Below the pieces are notes generated by a model. The model worked only from the letters and a program-made list of their open reading frames with translations, was not told the origin of the DNA and made no database searches. From assembly GCA_021030905.1 (NCBI GenBank), contig JAGFMI010000002.1, forward strand, positions 2,835,738 through 2,899,737: a stretch of 64,000 nt of DNA, in the 5' to 3' direction. Shown here piece by piece: positions 22,925 through 34,090 of the stretch; position 1 is the first letter of the stretch, and every line of letters starts with the position of its first letter. The position numbers and the translations under genes were made by a program. The stretch comes from Pyrenula massariospora. Taxonomy: Eukaryota > Ascomycota > Eurotiomycetes > Pyrenulales > Pyrenulaceae.

Positions 22925-23971
22925 ATGGGCATCATCAACGAGCGCGCTTACGGCCAACAGGGAGGTTCGAGCACTCAACCCTCGGCAACGACGACCCCTC
23001 CAAGCACAGGCTCTGGTGCTGCAGGCTCGTATAACGAACCTTGGACCCTTATCAATGAAGGTTCTTGCACCCGTACTATTGTCAACCCCAAAGACGGCCC
23101 CGTGACCTTGACTCTTACACCCGGTGCAACCCAAACATATATGCCGAAGAACCTGGTGGGCAACACTCTAATGGCTATGTACGGCCCTGAGGGGACAGGC
23201 GGGCTCCCACATGAACAGTTTGAGTGGACAATCTCCGATCAGCTCTATTTTGACGCGAGCTACGTCCAAGGGTTTGGTGGTGGTTTCAGTGCCGAGCAAC
23301 ATGGTACCGGTGCAACCAGGGGTTATAAGGATATCATCAAGGATTTCAACGAAAAATGGGCTAAAAACCCACCGGCCGGGGTAGACAAAAACAACGCAAA
23401 TATGTTCTCGCTGGCGCCTGACGGCAGCGTCCAAATCGTCAATACCCCTGCTGTCTACGATAGCTTGGCAAACTGGATGCGCTCGAGTTGGGGAGACAAT
23501 TTCTACGTCGGCGCTGGAGCAGACGGGGCTAGGTTTTGCAATGGTAATGCTCAAGACAATTCCAACACGAAAGCCCAAACTCAGGCATTCAACGCCTGGA
23601 CCATTACCTGGAGCAAGGAGTGTCCGGACTTTTCAAAAGGCGCAGCAAACCCTCCAGGAACGGACGTGCCCCCTTGTAAGAGATCACTCGGTCGCTCCTT
23701 CAAGCACGAGCGACGCGACCTCTTACACGAGCCTCCCATGTTGGCCGTGAACGAAACGCTCGAGACCGATTACCCAACACTGGGGCATGCGCCAGCCGCG
23801 GCCTCATCGGTACCTCCGGGCATCTACGCTATGGGCGGGATGATCTTGTTGCTCTTCGTCTTCATCTGCTCTCTGCTCCGCGACAACAACCGCCGGCTCC
23901 GGAGCGTGGTCAACCTTGCCGCCGCGGCGCAGCCATCACTGCCTGCTGCCGACTCCAAGACCGCAATCTAA
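22925..23971 (+). CDS. Thaumatin/osmotin-like domain protein with C-terminal membrane helix
   Basis: Intronless, 348 residues. After a Ser/Thr/Pro-rich start, residues about 40-235 form a domain with WTLINEGSCTRTIVNP, LTPGATQTYMPKNLVG, WTISDQLYFDASYVQGF and several Cys. The LYFDASYVQGF segment recalls the D(V/I)S-x-V-DGF strand of thaumatin-like proteins, but the match is partial and the fold is an inference. There is no N-terminal signal peptide. A single hydrophobic helix at residues 299-318 (GIYAMGGMILLLFVFICSLL) is followed by an Arg-rich stretch and a 30-residue tail, so the arrangement looks like a C-terminally anchored membrane protein. The two basic CKRSL and KHERRD segments before the helix could be processing sites. 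Function unknown. Confidence 0.75.
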   Translation: MGIINERAYGQQGGSSTQPSATTTPPSTGSGAAGSYNEPWTLINEGSCTRTIVNPKDGPVTLTLTPGATQTYMPKNLVGNTLMAMYGPEGTGGLPHEQFEWTISDQLYFDASYVQGFGGGFSAEQHGTGATRGYKDIIKDFNEKWAKNPPAGVDKNNANMFSLAPDGSVQIVNTPAVYDSLANWMRSSWGDNFYVGAGADGARFCNGNAQDNSNTKAQTQAFNAWTITWSKECPDFSKGAANPPGTDVPPCKRSLGRSFKHERRDLLHEPPMLAVNETLETDYPTLGHAPAAASSVPPGIYAMGGMILLLFVFICSLLRDNNRRLRSVVNLAAAAQPSLPAADSKTAI

Positions 23972-25228
23972 ACGCCGCAAGTCCGGCATCCTTCGTTATC
24001 ATTCATTTCTTTACATACGATTTTGAAGATTCATTCTCTCTACCGATGCCTCGGAATTACTGGCCCACACTCGCTTAGAGTCACTCACGCTCGCTCACTT
24101 TGGCCTGGCAAACTGTCAATGGCCTACAAAGAAAGGATATAGACATGGGTGGTCGTTGTAGAACGGTGTACGGACTGGGGATGGTTAACGTTTTCATATT
24201 TCCTTATTGTCGGGCGATCTACCACTGGCGCGTTGGAATGATTTACGGGATACCATGAAAAGCACTCGGATGAATATATGTGACAGACCTTAGGTAGATT
24301 TGCCATCTGACAATCGCGCTCTCTTCATAAGGCATTTATCTCATCTTGATACAATACTTGTCTTCTGTAGACATTAGGTACCAAGTGATAACACGACGTT
24401 TCTACAAAGCCCTCGTGTTACTGAACAAGCGGTAGATAGAAACTCTAGATCTCACAACCGTTCAAGCTACTTTCTAGTTTCTTTGGGTTGGCTTACGTAG
24501 CAAAAACAGATCCTCGGGTGATCAGCGGTGGATCATATTACCTTCTCGGCCAATGTAAGCGGCTTGGCCTTGCGGTTGGAGTGGCAAAGGGCCTGTCGGC
24601 GTTTACTTAAACTCCTGGGTGGAAATAGGCACCTAAACAAGTGAGTATGTTGCAACCGAAATCCTCAAGACCTAGTTCCTAACGTTCCTACAAGATTGTC
24701 TACTGTCTAAATAGACTTGTTACATGAAGGGCCACGTCTCAGGCTCGCTACCCAGTGGCGTAAAGCGGCGTAGCGAGCTTCAACGTTAGGGTGCTACCCG
24801 GGTCGCAACGCAATGCAACACCAAGGCATGGTTCGGGAGGCATGCGTGATGGACAAGACAGGAGTATCTGCTGCGGATCTACATTTGTAATCGCTTGAAA
24901 GTCCGTGGTTGTTTGTACTTGACGAATCTAGACCAAGACCATCTTAACGAGGTCACCGTTGCACACCATTACCGCATACCTTTTGATCTTCCCAGTACAC
25001 TACATTCTCCTTGAGGTTAGTTTGGAGACCTTGCATTCTGCACCAAGTTCTGGGCAACGACGGCACGGATCATCATTCTGCTCCTGGCTACCCTCGCAAA
25101 AGAATGGTGTTTGTAGCACGTCTACTATTCTTCATTTAAGATCACTCGACCCTTTGGCTATATAAACGTGTGAATTGAACTCAAGCGACGGGCTACATTT
25201 TGAACGCGCTTCGTTTGTTCACCAAATA
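23972..25228. other. Intergenic with first hairpin repeat
   Basis: No gene seen. Contains the perfect 9-bp inverted repeat described separately at 24743-24778. Confidence 0.4.
24743..24778. repeat. Dispersed hairpin repeat, copy A
   Basis: GCTCGCTAC and its exact reverse complement GTAGCGAGC bracket an 18-bp centre containing CAGTGGCG. A related sequence in the same orientation lies 2.1 kb downstream (copy B). The inner CAGTGGCG is reminiscent of terminal sequences of fungal hAT elements, but no transposase or target duplication was recognised. Confidence 0.5.
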
Positions 25229-25892
25229 ATGGCACACCCCACGCGCTTCAGGGCTGTCGATTACGCTGAAGCAGATTTTGACTTTGGATTACTCCGCTAC
25301 CAAGCAATCGAATATCTGGAACTGTACAAATTGCGCCAGCGACAAGCTTCCGCACGGGGCTGGCTTGAAGAGAGCCCAGGTATGAAAGTGCACAACGGAA
25401 GACACAATTGTGGCTGACGAAGTGCAGCGAGAGACGAGGTGCTCGTCGCGCCCAGGTATATTATGACCGGGACCGCACGGTGCAATATCTTTCCGAGCTT
25501 CACGAGAAGCTCACATCTCTAGAAGCTAGCTTGAAGGAGAGAAGATCTTTAGTCTTTATGAGCAGCGTCTTATTGTACGTAATCTGTCATGACTAGGGAG
25601 ACCAGGCTAATGATCTAGTGGTGCAATTGGTACGGCTCTGTTCTCATCATTGTTCCTCGTATCCTACTACTGCCATGCGAGGCTTCTTCACCGGATGTCT
25701 GGTCGCTTGCGGGATGTATTGTCCATAGCACCTCTTCTTCTTGGCTTTTTTTCCATCTGGGTTTACGGCCGCCGAATATCAACCATTCGAGCTGCAGACG
25801 CTAGACTTAGCAGCTTGACTGCTCGTGTCAACTTTACACACGCGGTCTCGGACGAAGATATGGCATGGATGATGCAGCTGCAATGGCGTTGA
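25229..25892 (+). CDS. Small membrane protein with coiled coil, function unknown
   Basis: Three exons (25229-25379, 25439-25574, 25619-25892) give 186 residues in one frame. The second intron (GTACGT..CTAATGATCTAG, 44 bp) is convincing; the first needs a GAG acceptor, which is unusual, so the join around residue 51 is less certain. The N-terminal half is charged and helical (YQAIEYLELYKLRQRQASA, then YLSELHEKLTSLEASLKERR). The C-terminal half has two membrane segments (SVLFGAIGTALFSSLFLVSYY and VLSIAPLLLGFFSIWVY). Arrangement of a helical bundle followed by two closely spaced transmembrane helices recalls fungal DUF6594-type proteins, but no diagnostic motif was found. It is flanked by the two copies of the hairpin repeat. 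Confidence 0.6.
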
Positions 25893-27547
25893 ATATTCTG
25901 ATCGCGTAAATATTTGTTTGTGGACAGAAGTGAGCACATATCACAGCCACTCTAGATGTCACCTCTTCGCCACCCCCCGGCAGCATTTGGTTTACGAACC
26001 TTGGACTCCTGGAAGCTCAGCCAGCACAGAAAGCCTATAGCCTATGGCAGCAACATGTCACTTTCGATGACCAACCGAGCGCAGCCAGAGTCGTCAGTAA
26101 CTTCGCAGTTAAGATAGCAAAGAGGCTACCTCTCATGGCAGAAGGTGATACTAAATTTTGCTTTAGGCTATTGGTTGATATCCTTTGTGAGACTGAACGC
26201 CTTTTTTCTCCATGGCCCAAGAATACTCATGGCATTGGTAGAAATGGCTAATCAGAGCTGCGTCTCTTCAATTCAGGTCTGTTGGTACTTGTTGAGAACT
26301 AGCAACACAATCCGTGACAGAGTCATTTTGGCTTGGATATTTCGGCATAGCGCGTATTAAAATAAACTCTTCCAAACTTTGATAGTGATTTAGGTAGAAT
26401 GAAAGGAGAAAGAACTGGTGAATGAAGAAAGATACGGGTAATCAGCCTTGAGTTCGGCTTCTACTATATATTTTGCTCGCTGATGGCTCATAAGTTCGCG
26501 TGGTGATCTCACATCTTGCATATGCCTCGAATGCTGTAATGTGCGACCGGTCTATTCTACTTCATCGGTGTGCCCTGGGGTTTGTGAATATTGCGAAGCG
26601 TATTGGCCGAGCGTCGCTGAAAAGCCGGGATAGCGCGCTATAGTCATTCTGAGATTGGTATACTGGTACGGGTTTTGAAACAGCGTGAACTTAGCTCCTC
26701 AACGCACTCCTACACACTTTCAATCTGTTGACATTTTTCTCCACGAGGCGAGACTCTCGGAATTCATGTCGCCGTGGGTGGAGCGTCTTTGAAGCTTCGA
26801 GCCATATTCTTTGTTGACTATACATTGATTCTATACACTGTCTTGGTGTACTTACGGTATAAACAGTCCTGTCATTAGGCTCACTTGCCGGTGGTGTGAC
26901 ACGGTGTAGCGAGCAGATTCATCGCCCAACTATTGTTCTGCACATCGCAGGCTAACGACGACTAGATCTAGTGGTCCTGCCACCGGAAAACCACCCTCGT
27001 TCCTCACGAGGATCTCTGTGTGCCAACCCTCCTTCTACCACGGTCACGTCGTCGTTGTGCTTCCTTACTCACGTCCTTCCTATAATCCTTCCGCGTTGTC
27101 CTCTCTTGAGTGTCTCTGTACTTGAACAAACCAGCCTGCGTGTCTTGATCCTCAACCAAGCGAGCACTTCTGGGCTTGATAAGCGCCATATGCGCCCCAA
27201 AGCCATCTCGAACATCTTCTCAAGCTCCTCGCACGTGGCGGGATCTGGAGGCGGCCTTGCCGCTGCACAGTGGATAAAGAGAGAGTTTTGCGAGGTACCA
27301 TTCTGTGGCTTTGGCAATCACACAAAGAAGATCTCGAAAGGGCTGTAGATGTGGCCAATCGACCGTGGGTCTGCGGGTCAATTGGAATTGGTCATGACGG
27401 GATGGATTGGCCTCATGGGATTGATAGCGAGAATTGCTTGAATAGTCATTATGGAACTACGAGAGCGATCGCTGGGTTGGTTATTTTAATATTCGCTAGG
27501 AAGATGATAGAGCAAAGACCGCATGTCATTTGTAAGAGCTTGTCCAT
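25893..27547. other. Intergenic with second hairpin repeat
   Basis: No supported gene. Open frames at 26971-27348 and 27270-27692 are not backed by domains. Copy B of the hairpin repeat is inside. Confidence 0.4.
26879..26914. repeat. Dispersed hairpin repeat, copy B
   Basis: Matches copy A over 36 bp with about nine differences, several of them C/T or A/G transitions (for example GTGGCGT in A is GTGGTGT here). The right arm GTAGCGAGC is unchanged while the left arm is GCTCACTTG, so the perfect hairpin is lost. Confidence 0.4.
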
Positions 27548-28360
27548 TCAAACACCCTTGAGCGCCATCTCCGCTGCACCAACAATACCGGCCCCTTTCA
27601 ACGCATCCAAGCGTCTTTGCCAAAACGATAAACGCTCCCACGTCATGGTATTACTCCCATTCCAGAGATCTTTTTGGCGATCAAAGGCGTAGCTCTCGTC
27701 TGCCTTCACACAACCGATCCGAAACCTTTCTTCGGCATTGGTGAGCCACTCTGCTGCAGCTGACACCTTGATATCTAGTACAACGCTGTCATGGATGGTT
27801 CTCTCCAAGGCATCAGTCACGCACTCGTAGCCCCAATCAATGTGAATATCTCCAACGCCCCCCATTGCTAACCGAGCCTCTACATGTGCCCTTCTGACTT
27901 GATATGCACGTTCCTTGCTAATGTTTATATCTTTGGTCCTTATCCAGTCCTCAGATTGATAAGCATCAACAAAGTGGTGTATAAAGCCCGGCAGTCCATG
28001 CCAAAGCGTTCCATGGGCTGGCCGCTTGACTTTGTCCACCATTGAAAAGTTTGGGCTTGGAAGACCCTCGATGGCCTGGAGAAGCGCGAGCAATAGATCG
28101 AGATTCTCGGAAGGTGATTCAATCAGAGCATCCCCGAGAGGGCCTCAAAGACGAGCCAGGTCTGGACCTGGGCTGCTGGATTCTTTGATCGGTCTCGTGA
28201 TAGCAACGGCCGCTTCTCGCGGAGTTATTTGTTTGTGGAGCAATCTTTTTAGCGCTAAGGCCTCATCGGGGTGGACGCCGTCTTCGATGTCACCGTCAGG
28301 GGCCAATTGGTGGGCGACCCATGTATCAGACATTCTTGGTGGTACTATGTAGGTGGACAT
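27548..28360 (-). pseudogene. DUF3632 family gene interrupted by an in-frame TGA
   Basis: From the ATG at 28360 to the stop at 27548 the reading frame stays the same for 271 codons, but codon 72 is TGA (28147-28145). The 71 residues before it (PDEALALKRLLHKQITPREAAVAIT) and the roughly 198 after it (ALIESPSENLDLLLALLQAI, LWHGLPGFIHHFVDAY) together look like one complete fungal DUF3632 protein of normal length. No intron with acceptable splice sites removes the stop without also shifting frame. A TGG-to-TGA change is the simplest explanation, since the position follows a conserved Leu. The next codon is GGC, not the CTA context known to favour readthrough. DUF3632 proteins have no established function. 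An intact relative lies at 59961-60884. Confidence 0.65.
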
Positions 28361-29186
28361 TTGTATTTGCCACTGAAAGAGGACAGCTCTCTGGAGCAGA
28401 AGTTGTATTTGTATTAGATAGTCAGTTTGTCGGTCCTGATGAACTCCTGCAGATTGCTCGTGGCGAGATTTGATGTCTTTGCTGGCGACAAAAAACTCGA
28501 TAAAGGTTGAGAAGTAGTTAGATATGCTGAATACCTATTACTATCACCTTGCAGGGATGAGAGGATGATCAGAAACTCACGATTTTAAGAGACTCGCTGT
28601 ATTAATGGAGATTGATATTGGCTCACTTCGTGCTATTGAGAAAAAGATGCGGCAATCATGAAGCTTGCGATGAACCTTTATCCCGCCAAGCTTTGCAGGC
28701 ACCAGTATAACAGGGAGACTCGCTACCTTCAAACGTGGGATCATCGGGATCGCTGAAAGTCTTAGTTTCTTCGGCTAACGGAAAGCTTCGCGGATGAAAA
28801 AGCCTTTTCGCTGCATAATAGGAGCGAAGACGGAGTATAGGCGTATCCATTCCAATAGAAGTATCAAGCACACAATTCATTTAGTATTTAATGAGCTTGT
28901 GAATCTTTGCAATGAAAATAACCTTGGGTCTACCTTCAGGGCATTGGACATTCAGAGCGTTGTGCGTAAGAGACCAAAGAAGATTATTGGAATAGTCTAA
29001 CGGAAACAAGGGTTGTTGGCATCGATTCTTGGGATTGATTTTGCCACCTGTGAATGTCACTTTGGCCGCTTTAAGATTTTGAACAAGGCGCCTACAGCAA
29101 CAGGTGAAACAAGAATGAGCTCAAGAGCATCCCATGACAAAGAATTCAATAAAGTATTCCTCGTCCGAACTGCTCATAAGTTCTCC
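28361..29186. other. Intergenic, A/T-rich
   Basis: Upstream region of the DUF3632 gene and downstream of the S33 hydrolase. Only short unsupported frames are present. Confidence 0.4.
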
Positions 29187-31031
29187 CTAAAACGACCTAT
29201 CGTAGCGTAGACCACCATGTAAAGGAAACACGCGAGGATCCAACAGAGCTCTAGCGGTGCTCGCAATGGGCGTCTCCGCCTGAAAAGGTTCCGTATCTAG
29301 AGGGCACGTGAAATTCATCTTTGGAAGACTGCCACTCTGAAAGTAATCGCGAATCAGCCGGTCCATACAATTTGAACGTGCGGCCGAAGTGCAATGACCG
29401 TCACCACCAACTTCGGCCACTACAGAGCCCGGGAATCTATCAGTCAGCCTCTGTGCGTTCCGAATAGGCGTGACTGGATCTCTCGACGTGGAGGCGAATA
29501 AAATTGGAAATGAAGTATTGCCCGCGAAGGGTCCCGTATATCGCCACTTTGGCCGAAACCTCCAACCCGTGCAGGCAAGTCGCATCCGGGCCCATATGGC
29601 GCCGGTGTACTGATTCTGTTTGAGCAACAATTGAAGGTAGCGTTCAAATTCAGGAAGTTCTTGACCAGACATGTCGTCGCCGTCGCCACAGAGTATAGCT
29701 ATTCCAACTTCGTCGAAAAATCCGTCGTACGCCGGTGAAATGGACGTTGATCCCTTGCATAGAGTGGAATCCAAAACAGGCCGAGATAAAGGAGGATGGT
29801 CGAAGAAAGACGACAGATTTCCATTCTGTAGATGAGAGATGCTGTCAGCCAGTTGTGGAAAGCCGATCAACGGGGAATACAGGCTTGAAAAGACAAGTGC
29901 GTCAAGGTCACTTTTTGTTGCTATTTCTGGGGTTGAGAGCCCATCATTGACATGATCAAAAATTGGCGAAGCCTCGAGCTGTGCTCTCAATGCCTCAAGG
30001 CCTTTTTTGATAGCCAAGGGCCCATGGGGGTCAAATATTGCACATTTGGGGCCGGCCCTGAAGCATAAAGTGAAGAAGGACTCCATGACCGCTTCCGAAT
30101 CCTGCAGGTTAGCCTTCCATCCGTTGGCCACGTAATCTTGGGGATCCACTACTCCGTCAAGAAGCATTCGACCGATCCTATCTGGGAACAGACTGGCAAA
30201 GGTCACGCCGAGAAAGGTGCCATAGGAGTAACCCCAGTACTGGATGGCAGGAGGCTTCACCTCTATCATTGGCGCTTGGGGTATGTATGTACGTGGAGTT
30301 ACTTTAATGTTGTATCTTTCGAGAGCCTCGACCAATTCAAGCATGTCTTTTGCAACTGATGCCGTGCTCATGTACTTTCTGATGTCTTTGTCAGGGTTTG
30401 AGCTGGAAGCATAGCAGAAAGACCCAAAAGCCTTTGCCTTGTTCCAAAGCGTACTTCGACTGTACGTGCTCTGGTCGAGATTACCGATGGCAAATTTCTG
30501 TAAGTCCCAGGATTGCCGTGCTATTCGATCCGAAAAGCAAAAGGCATCCGGGCGGGAGAAAAGTACGCCCCGGGAGTCGAAGGAGACGATGTCAAACTGT
30601 TTTCGGCCGTCTCCATCACCATCACTTGATGGTCCCACGAGGTCTTGGAGAGACTTCCCGGCAAGCCGTAAAAGATTCACCCCGGACAATCCAGGACCGC
30701 CAGGATTAAAAATAATAGAACCTCCATATCGTGGATCGCCAGGCGACAATCCGCAGGGAAGTTTTATCACTGCAATATCAACAAAGGCTGCGTCCGAAGA
30801 CTCACTCGTTGAATTCCAGTCCAAGGGCAGCTGTAGTCGAGCGCATTTGAAATCGTCATAGCACGAGGAGAAAAGTAAATCCCGAGAGGGAGTGAGTTGA
30901 TCCCAGACAAAATCCGAACCGGGCTTTCTTGGAGAGCCAAGTGCGACAGCACCGTCGACCCGGAACCAACACGTGATTAAGAAAATGACGGTCAAGAAAA
31001 CATCCAATGACCATTCCATCCTGATAATCAT
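29187..31031 (-). CDS. Secreted alpha/beta hydrolase, peptidase S33 with TAP-like C-terminus
   Basis: Intronless. The open frame begins at a TTG (31085); the first ATGs are 31031 and 31019, and either gives a clear signal peptide (MEWSLDVFLTVIFLITCWFRVDG). From 31031 the protein has 614 residues. Motifs in order: oxyanion-hole region IIFNPGGPGLSG, FDIVSFDSRG, nucleophile elbow GYSYGT (Ser near residue 270), lid region, then the TAP-like C-terminal part with the acid in FASTSRDPVTP and the base in VGGDGHC. This is the arrangement of tripeptidyl/prolyl aminopeptidase-like hydrolases. It should act outside the cell or in the wall, removing N-terminal peptides or cleaving small amides. Many Asn-x-Ser/Thr sites support secretion. 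It is divergent from the APH-like gene (658 bp apart). Confidence 0.88.
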   Translation of the reverse strand: MIIRMEWSLDVFLTVIFLITCWFRVDGAVALGSPRKPGSDFVWDQLTPSRDLLFSSCYDDFKCARLQLPLDWNSTSESSDAAFVDIAVIKLPCGLSPGDPRYGGSIIFNPGGPGLSGVNLLRLAGKSLQDLVGPSSDGDGDGRKQFDIVSFDSRGVLFSRPDAFCFSDRIARQSWDLQKFAIGNLDQSTYSRSTLWNKAKAFGSFCYASSSNPDKDIRKYMSTASVAKDMLELVEALERYNIKVTPRTYIPQAPMIEVKPPAIQYWGYSYGTFLGVTFASLFPDRIGRMLLDGVVDPQDYVANGWKANLQDSEAVMESFFTLCFRAGPKCAIFDPHGPLAIKKGLEALRAQLEASPIFDHVNDGLSTPEIATKSDLDALVFSSLYSPLIGFPQLADSISHLQNGNLSSFFDHPPLSRPVLDSTLCKGSTSISPAYDGFFDEVGIAILCGDGDDMSGQELPEFERYLQLLLKQNQYTGAIWARMRLACTGWRFRPKWRYTGPFAGNTSFPILFASTSRDPVTPIRNAQRLTDRFPGSVVAEVGGDGHCTSAARSNCMDRLIRDYFQSGSLPKMNFTCPLDTEPFQAETPIASTARALLDPRVFPLHGGLRYDRSF

Positions 31032-31689
31032 GGTGGAGTTAGCTCGTCCCAATGTCAATAGAACATAGCACCATTGGAATCTCAACAGACCACAGTATAA
31101 AGGACTGGTGATTTTGCGGAGGGGGATTGGAGACGGGTGGGAGCGGGGAAATTCACGATTCGCTCGACCGCGGCGAGTAACTTATAACGGCAGACCATGT
31201 CAGAGCGAGCTTAGCGGCGACACGCGCGGACGCGACCAAGGGCTGAAAAATGTATTTCTGACTTCGCCTATTGCAAGCCCTCAGCGACCTTGATTATGGC
31301 TGGTTGCTGGAGACAGCTAGAGCTCTACCGTCAACCATCGATCCTCGTGCAAAACGAATTTTGATATCGCTGTCAATCAACGTAGAGCGCGTAGACAATC
31401 TTCTCGCCCTTTCCGCCGATGGGTGCTTGCCCGACCAATAGGAAAGAATGCCAAGATCACCCCTATCGACACCTGATCGGCGGGAGATTGTTGACATCTA
31501 TTGAGGACTACCTCAAAGTAGCCGCAGCTTCTTTCACGGCACGTAAAGATTGAAACCAACAATCAATTATCCTATTCAAGCAGGCAAGACGTATTCATCA
31601 TCGTCTTCTTATATAACTTTTTCATTGCGACTACAATTCCGACCTACACTAACTGTTGAGGAACACCGGGCAACAAGCGGCCAAGATGC
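31032..31689. promoter_or_regulatory. Intergenic region between divergent S33 hydrolase and APH-like genes
   Basis: 658 bp holding both upstream regions. A T/A-rich patch (TTATATAACTTTTTC) about 80 bp before the APH-like start is TATA-like. No other motif stands out. Confidence 0.4.
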
Positions 31690-33090
31690 ATGAAGAAGCC
31701 AAATTCCAAGCTCGCCGCGCTTTCATCCAGAATCTTTTCTCAGAAGATCTTCTGCCGACAGTAATGATCGTTTATTTCTCCTATTGAAGGCTGTGCGGCT
31801 GACCAAAGGTCTTCTCAGAAAAATATCAAGGCCATCTTTGAGATCGATTATGACTCGGCTTGCCCTTTCAAGTACAACAACTTCGTCTACCACATATCTC
31901 TGCTTGAACCTGTGAAAGAGATCCGATCTCGAGCTCAGCCAGGATGTGTGCCCATACCAGTCGGGATCACCGACCTGATCATGCGTCTCACGAATGCCGA
32001 TGCCGAAGGTCTAAGCCGCGATTTTCGAATTGAGAATGAAGTCGCTTTCATCACCCTTGCGTCCAACGCGTTAAAAGAAATCGAGCCAAAGATAGTACCT
32101 CAAGTATACGCTTGGCACACTGCCAGAGGTTCCTCACAGGGCTGGATCCTCGAGCAGATGATGCCTGGTACACGTCTGGATCTCAGCTTTTCTAAGCTAA
32201 ATATTCACCGAAAACGGGAGATCATTGCACAGATTGGCGTAATAGTAAAGAAATTTCAAGAGTACGAACTGCCTGAAGGTGTTAAAGCATTTGGAGGCGC
32301 CGCGTTTGGTGAAAAAGGGCAAATCGTCAGCGCTCCTTCAACTTTAGGCGGGGACGGACCATGGCATACATTTGAAGAATGCGTTAAAGGTCGGTTGGAA
32401 AATGCAATTCAAACTGCAGATCAAGATCCCTCCATTCAAGGATGGCAAATCAACGGTATTAGAGCGCGCATAAATAAATTCATCGAGCATGGGCTCTCAA
32501 AGCAACTCGAAGCATTCTCGGTGAAAGATCAAAAGATCATCACGCATGGCGATCTTGGTAAGTGGGATCCTCTTTGCTTGTTCCTACTTTCACTTCGTGT
32601 TGGAAGCTGATGATTAGGTCTCACCAATCTACTGTTTGACAGTCAGTCAACCCGCATCACAGCCCTCCTCGACTATGATTTCGCTCGTGTCTCTACTCCG
32701 GCGCATGAATTCCTTTCATCCTTTGTGGATTGCGAGGGTCAACTTGAAGGATGGTCTAGCGCTCTAAATAAGGATCGGTTGGCTCTGCGAGACGGAAAAT
32801 TAAATGGCTTACCAACATCCTTACCACCTGTCACCGGAAATGGAGTACAATGGGACGTCGCAAAACTTTGGGAGGACGAATTGGAAAAATCGAATATGTA
32901 TTGTCCGCGGAACATTCAGGGCATTAGTCATGTAGCAGACATTGAGTCTCTCATCAACGCCATTCTGCCTTCTTATATCTTCAGCTCGGATATGCGGAGA
33001 TTGAGAAAGAGATATGAGACGCAGGATCAAAGACAGTGCAGAGAGCAACTCGAGGCTCTTCTGGCTCATATTGGATGCCAAGGACTGTGA
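31690..33090 (+). CDS. APH-family phosphotransferase-like protein
   Basis: Three-exon model (31690-31761, 31819-32557, 32618-33090), 427 residues. The third exon junction is strong: catalytic HGDLGLTNLLFD is restored across the GTAAGT..GATTAG intron (Asp269 as base, Asn274 for metal), and LLDYDFA follows as the second metal-binding motif (Asp289/Asp291). FKYNNFVYHISL near the N-terminus and FILRLTN-like LIMRLTNADAEG, NEVAFITLASNAL match fungal aminoglycoside-phosphotransferase-fold proteins. Two ATGs overlap at the start: 31690 is in the frame used here, while 31686 gives a family-like start (KFQARRAFIQNLF) that then runs out of frame. Either the start differs from this model or a single-base length change lies near 31740. 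Substrate unknown; such fungal proteins are not antibiotic resistance genes by default. Confidence 0.75.
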
Positions 33091-34090
33091 TTCCTGGCTA
33101 TGCTGAGCTTGGGAATAAAATAACATGCCGAAAACCATCCAACAAATCATCAACAAACGTACGCTGTAATAGTGAATGCCGCCGGCGGATTCTATGACGC
33201 TTTATTCGCCTGGTGAGCCGGCTTAGCACGAGGGGATTGAGACAAGCTAATGTTTTCTCCACGGCAATGGCTCTCTTTATGCTCTTGTATTAGGACCTGC
33301 ATACTTAGGGCTCTGAGTTTTTATGGCGACCATGATTATGCTCATAATGCTGCAAACCTTGAGGATATTCTAGAAGACACAAATGTTCGGGACTAAGCAT
33401 CGTTTTAGCGTGCTTCAAGTTGACTAGTATTCTCACTATCCAATCGCCATCTAAAGAGTGCGGTGAATCCGTATTTACTTAATCTGAGATGAGTGCTGTG
33501 ACATGATGTCAAACCAAGTCTCTACATGGGTCCTCGTCGGGGCCGTTTTCACAAAAACATCCGCCTCCCAGATAAAACAGACTAGAAAGAACTAGAAAAA
33601 GGTAGGCCTCATGCTCTGCCACTTCCGGGTCTTTGCTTTTCTAGCTACAAGGCCATGAAACCTTGTGGCCGGTATCTGGATCTCAAGGTGCACCTACTTC
33701 GAATGATTCATGATCCTGTGTGATATTGTGTTGGCCAGATCTACTAAATTGTCAGAAGTTGTGCAGCACCCGGTCCACAATGTCCAAGCGATCTGATCTG
33801 GATTAGCTTCTTTAGATGTGGTGGGTGATGGAGTAGCAGCTATATGAACACCGTCACCCTCGACTTGACATCCACAGCTGCAAGGTCTTGAGAATGCAGA
33901 AGTGCAAGTTAGATTAGGAAACTTCTCTATCTTGTCTCAATTGTACACATCTGTCCACTTCGAGCTCTATCTGTTAAAAACTTCTGCTAAATAGGAATCG
34001 AGTTAACTGCCCCATAAGCCCACAAGGTCTTGTCCCAGCATAACAGTATTAGATTTTGAGTAGTTGACCATCTCACTCGCCTATGCATTC
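33091..34090. other. Intergenic between convergent APH-like and MFS genes
   Basis: One kilobase with no open frame of note. No repeat or RNA gene recognised. Confidence 0.4.

Noticed and set aside
24743-24830. tRNA gene at the GCTCGCTAC hairpin
   Set aside because: No cloverleaf could be folded and no GTTCRA T-loop is correctly placed; it is only a simple hairpin.
28138-28150. Intron that would remove the TGA in the DUF3632 gene
   Set aside because: The only nearby donor (GTCTTT) is poor, and joining it to the next good acceptor shifts the frame and deletes conserved residues.
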